A stretch of 64,000 bases of DNA from Paludibacteraceae bacterium. GTDB taxonomy: Bacteria > Bacteroidota > Bacteroidia > Bacteroidales > Paludibacteraceae. Under the pieces are notes generated by a model. It did not search any database. It saw nothing but the letters and a program-made list of their open reading frames with translations, and was not told where the DNA came from. A program made the translations under genes and the position numbers. The stretch covers positions 1-64,000 of the forward strand of contig JAKSKZ010000009.1 of assembly GCA_024401475.1 (NCBI GenBank). Direction: 5' to 3'. Shown piece after piece: positions 41,328 to 52,217 of this stretch; positions within the stretch are counted from its first letter, which is position 1, and the number at the start of each line of letters is the position of its first letter.

Positions 41328-44300
41328 ATGGGATTTAATGATATTTTATCCAAGTGGTTTGGCAACAAAGCACAACGTGACATGCGCGAGATAAAACCGT
41401 ATGTTGAAAAGGTGGAGATGATTTACCCTACTATCGGTAAATTGACGAATGACGAGTTGCGTGCTCGCACTTTGGATATTAGGGAGCGAATTCAAAAGTA
41501 TGTCTCTTCAGAAAAGACAAAGATTGAAGAATTGAAGTCGAAGATCGAGGGTCAAGAGATTGAGGAGAGAGAGATGACGTACGGCGAAATCGATCGTTTG
41601 GAGAAGTTGGCTCTTGATAAGTACGAAGAGGTGCTTGAAGAGGTGCTTCCTGAAGTTTTTGCTATTGTAAAAGATACCGCACGCAGATTCTCGGAGTCTG
41701 AAACTATTGAGGTGACAGCATCTGAGTTGGATCGTGAGTTGGCAGCCGCTGGTCACGACTTTTTGACTATCGAAGGCGATAAGGCTATCTATAAGAATCA
41801 TTGGACAGCAGGTGGTAATGAGTTGTCTTGGAACATGGTGCACTACAATGTTCAGCTCATTGGCGGTGTCGCCCTCCATAAGGGTAAGATTGCAGAGATG
41901 GCAACGGGTGAGGGTAAGACGTTGGTTTCCACATTGCCTGTGTTCTTGAATGCCTTGACGGGTAATGGTGTTCATGTCATCACCGTGAACGACTACTTGT
42001 CAAAACGTGACTCCGAGTGGATGGGACCTCTATATATGTTCCACGGTTTGACTGTGGATTGTATCGACAAGCATCGTCCAAATTCGCCAGAGCGTCGTAA
42101 GGCTTATATGGCTGATATTACGTTCGGTACGAACAATGAGTTCGGTTTCGACTATTTGAGAGATAATATGGCCACTTCTCCGGAAGATTTGGTACAACGC
42201 AAGCATAATTATGCTATTGTCGATGAGGTTGACTCCGTATTGATAGATGATGCTCGTACGCCTTTGATTATCGCAGGTCAGGTGCAACATCCTAGAGAAC
42301 AGCAATATGAGCAGCTATGCCCTCGTGTGGAGCATTTGGTCTCTTTGCAACGTACATTGGCAACGAACTTCTTGACGCAAGCAAAAGCTGCGTTGAAGTC
42401 GGCAGATAAGAAAGTACAAGAGGAAGGTGCACTTGCCTTGTTCCGCTCTTATAAGGCATTGCCTAAAAATACTCCGTTGATTAAGTTCTTGAGTGAACCG
42501 GGAATCAAAGCCATCTTGTTGAAGACGGAGGAGTTCTATATGGCGGAGAACAACAAGAATATGCACATCGCGACGGAACCTCTTTATTTCGTTATCGATG
42601 AAAAGCATAAGAGCATTGAGTTGACAGATAAGGGAATTGATGCTTTGACGGGTGCTTCTGAAGACCCTCAATTCTTTGTGCTTCCTGATATGTCTGCTCG
42701 TGTGGCAGAGTTGGAGAAATCAACTCTTTCTAGAGAGGATAAGCAAAGACAAAAGGAGCAAATGATGCAGGATTACTCTATAAAGACAGAGCGTATCCAC
42801 ACCATCAACCAATTGTTGAAGGCTTATACTTTGTTCAACTTGAATGAGGAGTATGTCGTAATCGAGGGCAAGGTGAAGATTGTCGACGAGGGTACGGGTC
42901 GTATCATGGAGGGCCGTCGTTATTCCGATGGTTTGCACCAGGCTATCGAGGCTAAGGAGCGTGTGAAGGTTGAGGCTGCTACTCAAACTCATGCTACTAT
43001 TACTTTGCAGAACTACTTCAGAATGTATCACAAGCTTGCTGGTATGACCGGTACGGCTGAAACGGAGGCAGGCGAGTTCTGGAATATCTATAAGTTGGAT
43101 GTGGTCGTTATCCCTACCAATAGAGGTATTGCTCGTAAGGATATGAATGACCGCGTTTATAGAACTAAACGTGAAAAATATAAGGCGGTAATTGAGGAAA
43201 TTGAATCATTGGTTGGAAAAGGACGCCCAGTCTTGGTTGGTACGACTTCTGTCGAAATTTCTGAAATGATTAGCAAGATGTTGACGATGAGGAAAATACC
43301 TCACAATGTTTTGAATGCTAAGTTGCATCAAAAGGAGGCCGACATCGTTGCTGAAGCCGGTAAATCAAGTATTGTGACCATCGCTACAAACATGGCAGGT
43401 CGTGGTACCGATATCAAGTTGTCTGATGAGGTTAAGGCTGCAGGAGGTTTGGCTATCATCGGTACGGAGCGTCATGAGTCTCGTCGTGTCGATAGACAGT
43501 TGCGAGGTCGTGCTGGTCGTCAGGGTGACCCGGGTTCTTCTGTGTTCTTTGTCTCATTGGAGGATAGCTTGATGCGTCTCTTTGGTTCTGAAAAGATTAC
43601 AAAGATCATGGACCGCATGGGATTCAAGGAGGGTGATGTTATCGAACACCCAATGATTTCGAAGTCAATTGAGCGTGCTCAGAAAAAAGTGGAGGAGAAC
43701 CATTTCGGTGTCCGTAAGCGTTTGTTGGAGTATGATGACGTGATGAACTCACAACGTGAGGTGATCTACAAGAAGCGTAGGGAAACTTTGATGGGTGAGC
43801 GATTGGGCGTTAATATCATGAATATGATCTATGATGCAATTTATGGCATTGTAGAGGATGCTAAGATGGGTAATGACTACGAATATTTCAAAGAGGAGTT
43901 GTTGCTTTTGGCTAATATCGAACCGCCTGTTTCACAAAACGAGTTCTTGACAACTAAGATTGATGCTTTGACGGATAAGTCTTTTGCGGCAGCGATGGCT
44001 TCGTTCAAACATAATATGGATGCTATCGCAGACCAAGTTGCACCTGAGGTGGCTCGTGTAATCGAAGAGTTCGGCGATCAATATATCAACATCGTAATTC
44101 CTATTTCGGATGGTACTCAGACTTATCGTGTCCCAGTCAATTTGAAAGAGGCTAACGAGACGAAGGGCAAGGCTGCCGTTAAGACATTCGAGAAGGCGAT
44201 TTTGCTTCACGAAATCGACGAATATTGGAAAGATCACCTTCGTGATATGGATGATTTGAGAGACTCTGTTCAAAATGCAAGTTACGAGCAGAAGGATCCG

Positions 44301-44633
44301 TTATTGATCTATAAGAAGGAATCCTTCGAGTTGTTCCGCAAGATGGTTGAAGGCTTGAATAAAAAGACCGTGTCGATTTTGATGCGTTCTCATATTGAGA
44401 TGCCACAACAACAAGTTGCGGAAGAAGAGCCTAAGGCCCCAGAAGTTCCGGTTGAGAAGAAAGTTCGTGCCCCAGAATATACGGAGACTAGAACAGACTC
44501 TCCGGCTGCTGCGCCTACGCAGGAGCCTCGCATTACGGAGCCAGTTCATTCGGATAAGGTGGTTGGGCGAAATGATCCTTGCCCTTGTGGTAGTGGCAAG
44601 AAGTACAAGAATTGCCATGGTGCAGATCTTTAA
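41328..44633 (+). CDS. secA: Protein translocase ATPase SecA
   Basis: 1101 residues, the long form usual in Bacteroidetes, with an insertion around residues 330-430. Walker [16 protein letters not shown]-type [29 protein letters not shown] of motif VI, and a C-terminal zinc-binding tail [17 protein letters not shown]. It drives preproteins through SecYEG; it would also export the many signal-peptide immunity proteins of the island. A terminator follows. Confidence 0.98.
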   Translation: MGFNDILSKWFGNKAQRDMREIKPYVEKVEMIYPTIGKLTNDELRARTLDIRERIQKYVSSEKTKIEELKSKIEGQEIEEREMTYGEIDRLEKLALDKYEEVLEEVLPEVFAIVKDTARRFSESETIEVTASELDRELAAAGHDFLTIEGDKAIYKNHWTAGGNELSWNMVHYNVQLIGGVALHKGKIAEMATGEGKTLVSTLPVFLNALTGNGVHVITVNDYLSKRDSEWMGPLYMFHGLTVDCIDKHRPNSPERRKAYMADITFGTNNEFGFDYLRDNMATSPEDLVQRKHNYAIVDEVDSVLIDDARTPLIIAGQVQHPREQQYEQLCPRVEHLVSLQRTLATNFLTQAKAALKSADKKVQEEGALALFRSYKALPKNTPLIKFLSEPGIKAILLKTEEFYMAENNKNMHIATEPLYFVIDEKHKSIELTDKGIDALTGASEDPQFFVLPDMSARVAELEKSTLSREDKQRQKEQMMQDYSIKTERIHTINQLLKAYTLFNLNEEYVVIEGKVKIVDEGTGRIMEGRRYSDGLHQAIEAKERVKVEAATQTHATITLQNYFRMYHKLAGMTGTAETEAGEFWNIYKLDVVVIPTNRGIARKDMNDRVYRTKREKYKAVIEEIESLVGKGRPVLVGTTSVEISEMISKMLTMRKIPHNVLNAKLHQKEADIVAEAGKSSIVTIATNMAGRGTDIKLSDEVKAAGGLAIIGTERHESRRVDRQLRGRAGRQGDPGSSVFFVSLEDSLMRLFGSEKITKIMDRMGFKEGDVIEHPMISKSIERAQKKVEENHFGVRKRLLEYDDVMNSQREVIYKKRRETLMGERLGVNIMNMIYDAIYGIVEDAKMGNDYEYFKEELLLLANIEPPVSQNEFLTTKIDALTDKSFAAAMASFKHNMDAIADQVAPEVARVIEEFGDQYINIVIPISDGTQTYRVPVNLKEANETKGKAAVKTFEKAILLHEIDEYWKDHLRDMDDLRDSVQNASYEQKDPLLIYKKESFELFRKMVEGLNKKTVSILMRSHIEMPQQQVAEEEPKAPEVPVEKKVRAPEYTETRTDSPAAAPTQEPRITEPVHSDKVVGRNDPCPCGSGKKYKNCHGADL

Positions 44634-44641
44634 TTGAATAA

Positions 44642-44684
44642 AACGGGCGCAAGGCCAATCGGTCCTTGTGTCCGTTGCTTTTTC
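44642..44684 (+). terminator. Terminator after secA
   Basis: AACGGGCGCAAGG/CCTTGTGTCCGTT around ccaatcggt, then gcttttt. Confidence 0.75.
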
Positions 44685-44712
44685 ATAAATTGCAAATAGA
44701 TTAGTCGTATTT

Positions 44713-45564
44713 ATGTTGTCTTATATAACTTGGACGGTAGATCCTGCTATCTTCCACTTGTTTGGTTTGGAAGTGAGATGGTATGGGTTGATGTGGGCTC
44801 TCGGTTTTTTCCTTGGATACATGGTGGAGTCTCGTATCTATAAAAAAGAGGGACTTCCTCCCGAAGCGATGGATTCGCTGTTTATCTATATGGCGATTGG
44901 AACTTTGGTGGGCGCTCGCATAGGTCACTGCTTGTTTTACGACTTTGAATACTACTCCTCTCATATATTGGAAATATTCATTCCTAAAGGTGGCTTCTCG
45001 GGACTTTCCAGCCATGGGGGTGCGTTCGGCATACTTTTCTCCTTGTGGTTGTTTCACAAGAGGGTGGCGAAGAAATCTTATGTCTGGGTGTTGGATCGAG
45101 TGGTGATAGCGGTTGCCATTTGTGGTGCCTGTATCCGAATGGGTAATCTTTTCAACCATGAAATTTATGGTTATCCAACAGATTTGCCTTGGGGTTTCCG
45201 TTTCGTGGATAACGTTCATGCATGGATGAACGGTGCGGAGCCGATTTTCACGCAACCTTCGCATCCGACTCAATTGTATGAGGTGGCTTATTGCTTGGTG
45301 ACATTTTCAGTGTTGCTATATCTCTATTGGAAAACAGATGCGAGAAAGTATGATGGATTCTTGTTCGGAGTGTTCTTAATCTTTGTGTTCTTGACTCGTT
45401 TTGTATTGGAGTTTATAAAGAACAACCAAGAGAGTTTTGAGGATTCTATGATATTGAATATGGGTCAATTGCTTAGCTTGCCCTTCTTCATTTATGGATT
45501 CTATTGCATTTATACCTCGGGTAAAAAATGGAGGGCCGATTTGACGGCCTCTTCTAATAAATAA
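44713..45564 (+). CDS. lgt: Prolipoprotein diacylglyceryl transferase
   Basis: 283 residues, seven or so membrane segments. FSGLSSHGGAFGI (HGG motif), RMGNLFNHEIYG and SHPTQLYEV are Lgt signatures. It adds diacylglycerol to lipobox cysteines at the inner membrane, the step needed by the lipoproteins in this window (imelysin, di-heme protein, several immunity proteins). nagB follows 32 bases on and may be co-transcribed. Confidence 0.97.
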   Translation: MLSYITWTVDPAIFHLFGLEVRWYGLMWALGFFLGYMVESRIYKKEGLPPEAMDSLFIYMAIGTLVGARIGHCLFYDFEYYSSHILEIFIPKGGFSGLSSHGGAFGILFSLWLFHKRVAKKSYVWVLDRVVIAVAICGACIRMGNLFNHEIYGYPTDLPWGFRFVDNVHAWMNGAEPIFTQPSHPTQLYEVAYCLVTFSVLLYLYWKTDARKYDGFLFGVFLIFVFLTRFVLEFIKNNQESFEDSMILNMGQLLSLPFFIYGFYCIYTSGKKWRADLTASSNK

Positions 45565-45596
45565 TAACGATAATAACAATCAATCAATAGTTTAAA

Positions 45597-46391
45597 ATGA
45601 GAGTTTTGATTCAATCGGATTATGCATCCGTATCAAAGTGGGCTGCTCAACATGTGGCTGATACTATCAATAAGTTTAACCCTACTGCAGACCGTAAATT
45701 TGTTTTGGGACTTCCTACTGGATCTTCTCCATTGGGCATGTATCGTGAATTGATCGAGTTGAACAAGAAGGGTGTCGTTTCTTTCAAGAACGTCATCACC
45801 TTCAATATGGACGAGTATGTTAATTTGCCAAAGGAACATCCGGAGAGCTACTATTCATTCATGTGGAACAATTTCTTCAGCCATATTGATATTCCTGCTG
45901 AGCAAGTTAACATTTTGAATGGTAATGCTGCTGACTTGGAGAAGGAATGCGCCGATTATGAGGCTCGCATCCAAAAGGCAGGGGGCATCCAACTTTTCGT
46001 GGGTGGTATTGGCCCTGATGGACACATCGCTTTCAATGAGCCAGGTTCTTCTTTGACTTCTCGCACTCGCTTGAAGCATTTGACTACGGATACAATCATT
46101 GCCAACTCTCGTTTCTTCGATAACGATATGAATAAGGTGCCAACCTCTGCTTTGACCGTGGGCGTGGGTACCATCATGGATGCTAAGGAGGTGATGATTT
46201 TGGTAAGCGGTTACAACAAGGCTCGCGCTTTGCAACAAGCCATCGAGGGTGGTGTTTGCCAAATGTGCACTTTGAGTGCATTGCAACTTCACAAGAGGGG
46301 TATCATCGTGTGTGATGAGTTGTCAACCTACGAAATGAAGGTTTCCACTTATCGCTACTTTAAGGATATAGAAAAAGAAAATATTTTATAA
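45597..46391 (+). CDS. nagB: Glucosamine-6-phosphate deaminase
   Basis: 264 residues, the usual length. [23 protein letters not shown] with the catalytic Asp, [17 protein letters not shown] with the active His/Glu. Converts glucosamine-6-phosphate to fructose-6-phosphate and ammonia. Lies between lgt and a hexose phosphomutase with short gaps (32 and 16 bases). Confidence 0.97.
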   Translation: MRVLIQSDYASVSKWAAQHVADTINKFNPTADRKFVLGLPTGSSPLGMYRELIELNKKGVVSFKNVITFNMDEYVNLPKEHPESYYSFMWNNFFSHIDIPAEQVNILNGNAADLEKECADYEARIQKAGGIQLFVGGIGPDGHIAFNEPGSSLTSRTRLKHLTTDTIIANSRFFDNDMNKVPTSALTVGVGTIMDAKEVMILVSGYNKARALQQAIEGGVCQMCTLSALQLHKRGIIVCDELSTYEMKVSTYRYFKDIEKENIL

Positions 46392-46407
46392 TTTATTTTA
46401 ATAATCA

Positions 46408-48144
46408 ATGGATAACGCTTTATTACAAGAGGTTACCGCAAAGGCCAATGTTTGGTTGAATGGTAACTTTGATGAAGAGACAAAGAAAGAGGTAAAGGCA
46501 TTGCTTGATGCTGAAGACAAGACTGCTCTTGTTGATGCTTTTTATCGCGATCTTGAGTTCGGTACTGGTGGTCTACGTGGTATCATGGGTGCTGGAACAA
46601 ACCGTATGAACAAGTATGTAGTTGGTATGGCCACTCAGGGTTTTGCTAACTATTTGAAGAAGAATTTTGCTAGCCGTAAGCAGATTTCAGTAGTAGTTGG
46701 TCACGATTGCCGTAACAACTCACGCCTATTCGCTGAGACAGTTGCTGACATTTTCTCTGCAAACGGAATCCAGGTATATCTATTTGAGGCATTGCGTCCA
46801 ACACCAGAGATCTCATTCGCTATTCGTCAGTTGAAGGCACAGGCTGGTGTTAACGTAACAGCAAGCCACAACCCACGCGAGTACAACGGATACAAGGCTT
46901 ATTGGGAAGACGGTGCACAGGTATTGGCTCCACACGATAAGGGTATCATCGACGAGGTTAACAAGGTAAAGGTAGAGGACGTTAAGTTCGCTGGCAACAA
47001 GGATCTAATCAAGATCATTGGTGGTGAGATGGACTTCGACTATATGACTGCTGTACACGAGGCTTTGATCGACCAAGACGTAATCAACCGTCAGAAGGAT
47101 CTTAACATCGTTTACTCAGCAATGCACGGAACTGGACGTGTAATCGTTCCACTTTGCTTGCGTTCATGGGGATTCCAGAACATCAACGTCGTTCCAGAGC
47201 AGATGATTGTAGACGGAAACTTCCCAACAGTAGTAAGCCCTAATCCAGAGAACGCTGAGGCTATGACACTTGGTATGAAGCTTGGTACTAAGCTTAACGC
47301 AGACCTAGTTGTAGCAACAGACCCAGACGCTGACCGTCTTGCTATCGTATGCCGCGACAACAAGGGAGAGTGGATGATCATCAACGGTAACCAGACAGCA
47401 ATGATGTTCTGCTACTACATCATCACAAACATGAAGAAGCTTGGCAAGATGACAGGTAACGAGTTCCTTGTTAAGACTATCGTGACAACTGAGGTTATCG
47501 CAGAGATCGCAAAGAAGAACAATATCGAGCTTCGTGATTGCTACACAGGATTCAAGTGGATCGCACGTGAGATCGCAATCTCAGAGGGCAAGAAGAAATA
47601 CATCGGTGGTGGTGAGGAGAGCTTCGGATTCCTACCGTTCGACAAGGTACGTGATAAGGATGCTCCAGCATCAATCTGTTTGATCTGTGAGATCGCAGCA
47701 TGGGCAAAGGATCAGGGCAAGACTCTATACGATTTGTTGATGCAGATCTACCAGGAGTACGGATTCTCTAAGGAGTTCACAATCAACGTTACAAAGCCAG
47801 GTAAGAGCGGTGCTGACGAGATCAAGGCAATGATGGAAGGCTTCCGTGCTAACCCTCCTAAGGATCTAGGTGGTAGCAAGGTATCTGTAGTTAAGGATTA
47901 CAAGACTCTTGAGATGACTACAGCAGCAGGAAAGCAGAAGCTTGACATGCCAGAGACAAGCAACGTGCTTCAGTGGTTCTGTGAGGATGGTACTAAGGTA
48001 TCAGTTCGTCCTTCAGGTACAGAGCCAAAGATCAAGTTCTACTGCGAGGTTAAGGGCACAATGAAGTCTGCTGCCGAGTACGCAGAGCAGAACGAGAAGG
48101 CTACTGCTAAGATCGAGGCAATCAAGAAGTCGCTTGGACTATAA
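46408..48144 (+). CDS. Phosphoglucomutase/phosphomannomutase family protein
   Basis: 578 residues. Active-site TASHNPREYNGYK (phosphoserine), metal loop DPDADRLAI, sugar loop GGEESFGFLP, phosphate loop RPSGTEPKIKF. Interconverts hexose 1- and 6-phosphates. Codon use changes along the gene: the first ~90 codons resemble its neighbours, while from about base 46,700 Asn, Ile and Tyr are mostly C-ending and Ala, Thr, Pro, Val mostly A-ending, unlike secA, lgt and nagB. A terminator follows at 48194. Confidence 0.93.
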   Translation: MDNALLQEVTAKANVWLNGNFDEETKKEVKALLDAEDKTALVDAFYRDLEFGTGGLRGIMGAGTNRMNKYVVGMATQGFANYLKKNFASRKQISVVVGHDCRNNSRLFAETVADIFSANGIQVYLFEALRPTPEISFAIRQLKAQAGVNVTASHNPREYNGYKAYWEDGAQVLAPHDKGIIDEVNKVKVEDVKFAGNKDLIKIIGGEMDFDYMTAVHEALIDQDVINRQKDLNIVYSAMHGTGRVIVPLCLRSWGFQNINVVPEQMIVDGNFPTVVSPNPENAEAMTLGMKLGTKLNADLVVATDPDADRLAIVCRDNKGEWMIINGNQTAMMFCYYIITNMKKLGKMTGNEFLVKTIVTTEVIAEIAKKNNIELRDCYTGFKWIAREIAISEGKKKYIGGGEESFGFLPFDKVRDKDAPASICLICEIAAWAKDQGKTLYDLLMQIYQEYGFSKEFTINVTKPGKSGADEIKAMMEGFRANPPKDLGGSKVSVVKDYKTLEMTTAAGKQKLDMPETSNVLQWFCEDGTKVSVRPSGTEPKIKFYCEVKGTMKSAAEYAEQNEKATAKIEAIKKSLGL

Positions 48145-48225
48145 TTGATTAAGAAGTTTGTCCGACAGGGCATTGTCCCGTCGAACGTAATATAAGGCAC
48201 TGCAGAAATGTGGTGCCTTTTTTTT
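48143..48225 (+). repeat. Imperfect repeat with terminator, copy 1
   Basis: aattgattaagaa...tccgacagggcattgtcccgtc...gtaatataaggcac..ggtgcctttttt. A shorter, worn copy stands at 48413-48480. Both end in a ggtgccttttt terminator arm. Confidence 0.6.
48194..48225 (+). terminator. Terminator after the phosphohexomutase gene
   Basis: AAGGCAC/GTGCCTT stem with a 12-base loop, then eight T. Confidence 0.85.
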
Positions 48226-48412
48226 GTTATATTTTCAGAAGGAGAATTAGAAAGAGAGAATAACGTGCATTTTTTACACGTTAATGGAGTCAAGAAACCT
48301 GTTCCGTTCTATAATCTTGTTGTCATCTCAGTTGGTTATTGAGCGCATTCTCATCAAGGAGTCGCATCCCGACGTTGGGCTTCTCTCCTGATTTTGTTTT
48401 GTCGGAAATGGA

Positions 48413-48480
48413 ATAATTGATTAAGAATTTTATCTGACGGAATATTGTCACGTCTAAGGTAATAGGCGGTGCCTTTTTTG
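48413..48480 (+). repeat. Imperfect repeat, copy 2
   Basis: taattgattaagaattttatctgacgg...gtcacgtctaaggtaataggcggtgccttttttg; aligns to 48143-48225 with a shortened terminator hairpin. Part of the gene-free stretch 48145-48918. Confidence 0.55.
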
Positions 48481-48489
48481 TCTTAAATT

Positions 48490-48891
48490 ATTGCTGTCCG
48501 CTAAAAATTAAAAAGCATAAAACTCCCTCAATCGAAAAGAGATGGTAAAGTCCGTTGAAATGTGTACTATTGCTCATCGTTTATGGGATTTTTGTGGTGA
48601 AAACAAAGTAAACGAAAAAGGCTGAATTCGGATTCCGAATTCAGCCTAAACATTTCTATCTAAAAAACTTTTACCGGACAATAATAATTTAGATATTTAT
48701 TTGATTTTCATTGATATATAATTTAAAAAGGAAGGTCGGTTACATTACGCCGTTAGGCGTTTAATGTCGGTAGAATCACAATGCGTTGAACAAGCCGATT
48801 CCCCGTTAGGGGATTAACCTTGTGTGTTATCGGTCACAAAATAGGGCACAGCCTTTTTTATGTCAGTTCAAAAGGTTTAGCGGACAGCAAT
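48490..48891. mobile_element. MITE-like element with 16-bp terminal inverted repeats
   Basis: Left end ATTGCTGTCCGCTAAA (48490-48505), right end TTTAGCGGACAGCAAT (48876-48891), perfect inverted repeats 402 bases apart. The flanks carry gtcttaaatt on both sides (48480-48489 and 48893-48902, one extra g on the right), a likely target duplication. No coding frame inside. An internal ttttaccggacaataat (48668) resembles the end, hinting at nesting. Confidence 0.65.
48619..48647. other. 14-bp perfect inverted repeat inside the MITE-like element
   Basis: AGGCTGAATTCGGA, one T, TCCGAATTCAGCCT. Very stable as RNA or cruciform; could act as a two-way terminator. Confidence 0.7.
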
Positions 48892-48918
48892 GGTCTTAAA
48901 TTCATTTAATTCTATGTT

Positions 48919-50475
48919 TTATACGATTGCTTCTATCAATGTTCGACCGTTCAATTCTACAGGCGGCAGCAAGCCTGATTTCTTTGTTTTGTTGAAGCAG
49001 AAACTTACCATGTAGCCAGTTTGTAGGTTGTATCGTTCAAGGTATTCCACAAGCTGTTTCTCGCCCCGTTCGTTATATGATTGCCCTCGCCAGATCTTTA
49101 ATTCCACAATGTACTGCTGACCGAGATAGTCTATGATGATGTCGGTACGGGTGAGATCACGTGTCTGTGCCTCGCAGTAGTAATTGCCTATGCCGTTGAT
49201 AATAGGGCGCAGGTAAGTAAGGAAAATCTTTCTGCCGTTGTCCTCTACAAACTGATCATCGTGCCCAGGGCGATAGATTTCGTTGAAATGAACGCAGAAA
49301 CGCTCCATGAGAAGATGCATGTCGATAAAACCATCATGGACGAATTGGTTCTTGTCGTATTCGCCAAACTGATAGATGGAGGATGACTTGTCAAGAGAAA
49401 TGTAATAGTTGTAAAGCCATGTCTCGAATATGCGGCAGGCAATCTTTGTCGCACCGCCTTCTTCTTTTACGAAGTTGAACATAACAGCAATGTTGATATC
49501 CTTATCGTAATAGTTGAAGGACACCCGCTTGCCGCCAAAGATGATGGATTTCAACATGTCTGAAAGTCCTGGAAACTGAGTCAGTTTCTTCTGCATATCG
49601 TCAAAGAGCGTATTGCCCTCTTTGAGTAGAGAATTGACTGCCTTCAACACGCCTTCCTTGTCCCATGCGTACACTTCTGCATCAATGATCTGACAAATAC
49701 GACTTACGAGGAATGGGTAGCCAGCGGTATAGTCTCGAATCATCTGGCCTACGAATACTTCATCAAACGTCAGACTATGGTCTGCCTTATATTCAGCAAG
49801 CATATCGGCAATTCCCTTTGCCGAAAGGCTCATATCGACATTGAAAGGGACCGCAATGTTCCATGGTGAGTTATACTGATGCTCGTCTTCTTTACGAATC
49901 TTCAGTTTCAAGTTCTTGATATCATATACACCAGCGAGAATTACGGATTTGAAGGTCGGATGGCTATCACGATCAAGATACATGCTTCGCAATCCTCCAA
50001 GGAATTTGATAAAACCGTCATTGTTGCCTGCCTGATCGACTTCGTCAATCAAAACGACAATCGGATTTGAGGACAATTCGCAAAGTTCTGTCACAATGTC
50101 GATAAAATCAAGGTCATCAACAGACTTCAAACCTCTTGGCGCTACCTCGTCAAGCAATTCTTTGACTTTATCGTTCGTTGGCGCATTACGTGCTTCTCGC
50201 CGCAATAACCTAAGAAATGCTGCATTTGCTGTTGCTGCATTCTCAAAATAACTGTCATCAACTCCTTCAAAACTTATCTTGAATACGCGATATTCGTTTG
50301 AAAGTTGTTTTTTGATAGCCTCCAATGTGGTTGTCTTGCCGTACTGCCTACCACGGTTAATACAGAAATAGTCGCCCTTGGCCACCATCTTGCGGATGAT
50401 TTCCAAGCGTTCGGTGATGTCCACCATATAATGTTCATTGGGGCGACAAGTACCCGCTGTATTGAATGTTTTCAT
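48919..50475 (-). CDS. AAA-like ATPase with C-terminal PD-(D/E)xK-type domain
   Basis: 518 residues. Walker A INRGRQYGKTTTLEAI, Walker B PIVVLIDEVDQAG. The C-terminal region RTDIIIDYLGQQYIVELKIW has the D...ExK residues of a PD-(D/E)xK fold, followed by LVEYLERYNLQTGYMVSFCF. Widely spread accessory ATPase family in Bacteroidales, distinct from the gene at 35895. Function unknown; cytoplasmic. Divergent from the porin operon, 243 bases apart. Confidence 0.83.
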   Translation of the reverse strand: MKTFNTAGTCRPNEHYMVDITERLEIIRKMVAKGDYFCINRGRQYGKTTTLEAIKKQLSNEYRVFKISFEGVDDSYFENAATANAAFLRLLRREARNAPTNDKVKELLDEVAPRGLKSVDDLDFIDIVTELCELSSNPIVVLIDEVDQAGNNDGFIKFLGGLRSMYLDRDSHPTFKSVILAGVYDIKNLKLKIRKEDEHQYNSPWNIAVPFNVDMSLSAKGIADMLAEYKADHSLTFDEVFVGQMIRDYTAGYPFLVSRICQIIDAEVYAWDKEGVLKAVNSLLKEGNTLFDDMQKKLTQFPGLSDMLKSIIFGGKRVSFNYYDKDINIAVMFNFVKEEGGATKIACRIFETWLYNYYISLDKSSSIYQFGEYDKNQFVHDGFIDMHLLMERFCVHFNEIYRPGHDDQFVEDNGRKIFLTYLRPIINGIGNYYCEAQTRDLTRTDIIIDYLGQQYIVELKIWRGQSYNERGEKQLVEYLERYNLQTGYMVSFCFNKTKKSGLLPPVELNGRTLIEAIV

Positions 50476-50670
50476 ACTTGCAGTGGCGAAAGTGCATAAC
50501 TTTTGCTTTGCAATTTTATAAAAATTTTCTCAAAAACGAAATAGCGGTTTTTATAAAACCATTGTTCATGGCCTTTTTTCATGGTTGCCATTTGTTTTGT
50601 GGCGTCTTTCGTTTCTGCCTGCCTACTACAATTAGCAAGAGAAGTGCTGCCAAATCCCTAAAATTAAGAA

Positions 50671-50701
50671 TTGAACCCTTTGCCTGCTCACTCTAATTTT
50701 G
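50671..50701 (+). promoter_or_regulatory. Promoter candidate for the porin-imelysin operon
   Basis: TTG (50671) and TAATTTTG (50694-50701) with spacing 20, 17 bases before the ATG. A good Bacteroidetes match apart from the short -33. Confidence 0.5.
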
Positions 50702-50718
50702 CATCGTAAAATAATAAT

Positions 50719-52191
50719 TTGAAGAAGATGAAGAGAGCATTATGCATGGCGATGATGGCTTCAATGGGATTTACAACGCTGTCGGCACAAGATGCGTTGT
50801 CGTTGAAGTTGGATTCTTTGATTAAGCGTATTGAATACTTGGAACAGCAGAAGGTTGGACATCCGGACACCGTGCTGGTCGTGAAAGAGGTTCCTGCATC
50901 TGCTGAAGAGAAGTTCGCTGTCAAAGGGGAGAAGGCACATTACGATGGTGATCCTTCTTATAGTAAATACCGTATTGGTGGTTATGGCGAGATGCTCTAC
51001 AGACATAAGGATTATAGTTACAACCGATGGGCTGGCAACGGCGTCTATCGTATGGATCGTTCGGAGGTCTCCCTGCCACGTTTTGTCTTGGCTGGCGATT
51101 ACAAATTCAGTCGTTGGTTCCAGTTGGGTGTAGAGGTTGAGTTTGAAGCAGGCGGTGTTGGCACGGAATGGGAACAAGAGACGGGTTCAGGTGCTGAAAA
51201 TGGCGAGTTGGAGAGCGAGTGGGAGAAAGGTGGCGAGGTTGCTTTAGAGCAATTCCACATCACCGTGCCAGTTGTCAAAGAGTTTAATGTTAAAGTCGGT
51301 CATGTCATCGTTCCTGTTGGTCTGACAAATACCCATCATGAGCCTGTTTTCTTCTTCGGAACGAGTCGTCCTGAAGGCGAGAGTATGATTTTGCCTTCGA
51401 CTTGGCATGAGACGGGTATTGAATTTTTCGGAAACGTAGGTGCAGGATACGGCAAGTTCAACTATCAGTTGCAAATGGTGACTGGCCTTACGGTGGACGG
51501 AATGGACAAATACAAATATTTGGGTGGCGCTAAACAAGGCCTGTTTGAGCAAGACATATTCACAAGTCCCGCATTTGTGGCTCGAATGGAGTATAAGGGA
51601 GTCCCTGGTTTGAGGGTCGGCGGAAGTTTTTACTGGTGTAACGATGCGGGTAAAAACTCCAACTATCCCCACTATTATAGTGATTTTAAAGTGCCCATCC
51701 GTTTGTTTTCGGGCGATGTGCAATATATCAACCGTTGGGTGACGGCTCGTGCCAATGTGTTGCATGGCAATATCGGAAATACTGTTCGCTTGACTCGTGC
51801 CACTTTGGGCCGAACAAGTGTTGCCTATGGAGGAAATACTCCTGTGGCTAAGTATGCTGTCAGTTATGGTGGAGAGTTGGGTGTCAACGTCGGCAATTTC
51901 TTCCAAACGAAGAAGCCTTTGAAGATTTATCCGTTTGCCCGATATGAGTATTACAATACGCAGGAGAAGTTGGACGAAGGATGGAAGGGTGAGGTGGAAG
52001 ACCCACGTTGCCAAGTCTCTGCTTGGACTTTCGGCGTGAATTGGTACGCATTGCCTTACTTGGTTGTCAAGGGCGATTGGACGACTCATCATGTAGGTAC
52101 AAAGGATGCGTTTGATTGGTCCACCCAGTACAGGTCGGAGAATGATTTCTCCCTCGGAATTGCCTATGTGGCATGGTTTAACAAAAAATAG
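50719..52191 (+). CDS. Outer membrane porin-like protein
   Basis: 490 residues. Signal peptide (RALCMAMMASMGFTTLSAQ), a short coiled segment (LDSLIKRIEYLEQQK) typical of trimeric porins, then alternating strands through KVGHVIVPVGLTNTHHEP to the C-terminal aromatic end AYVAWF. Phosphate-selective porin-like design; given the neighbours, the cargo may be an iron or haem compound (inferred). First gene of a co-directional group with gaps of 26, 143, 21 and 41 bases. Confidence 0.8.
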   Translation: MKKMKRALCMAMMASMGFTTLSAQDALSLKLDSLIKRIEYLEQQKVGHPDTVLVVKEVPASAEEKFAVKGEKAHYDGDPSYSKYRIGGYGEMLYRHKDYSYNRWAGNGVYRMDRSEVSLPRFVLAGDYKFSRWFQLGVEVEFEAGGVGTEWEQETGSGAENGELESEWEKGGEVALEQFHITVPVVKEFNVKVGHVIVPVGLTNTHHEPVFFFGTSRPEGESMILPSTWHETGIEFFGNVGAGYGKFNYQLQMVTGLTVDGMDKYKYLGGAKQGLFEQDIFTSPAFVARMEYKGVPGLRVGGSFYWCNDAGKNSNYPHYYSDFKVPIRLFSGDVQYINRWVTARANVLHGNIGNTVRLTRATLGRTSVAYGGNTPVAKYAVSYGGELGVNVGNFFQTKKPLKIYPFARYEYYNTQEKLDEGWKGEVEDPRCQVSAWTFGVNWYALPYLVVKGDWTTHHVGTKDAFDWSTQYRSENDFSLGIAYVAWFNKK

Positions 52192-52217
52192 ATTATTAAC
52201 GTTTAATTAAATAACAA

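Noticed and set aside
44701..45273. 190-codon open frame on the minus strand
   Set aside because: Opposite lgt, which has clear Lgt motifs.
51244..52092. 282-codon open frame on the minus strand
   Set aside because: Mirror of the porin gene; no motif, no start context.
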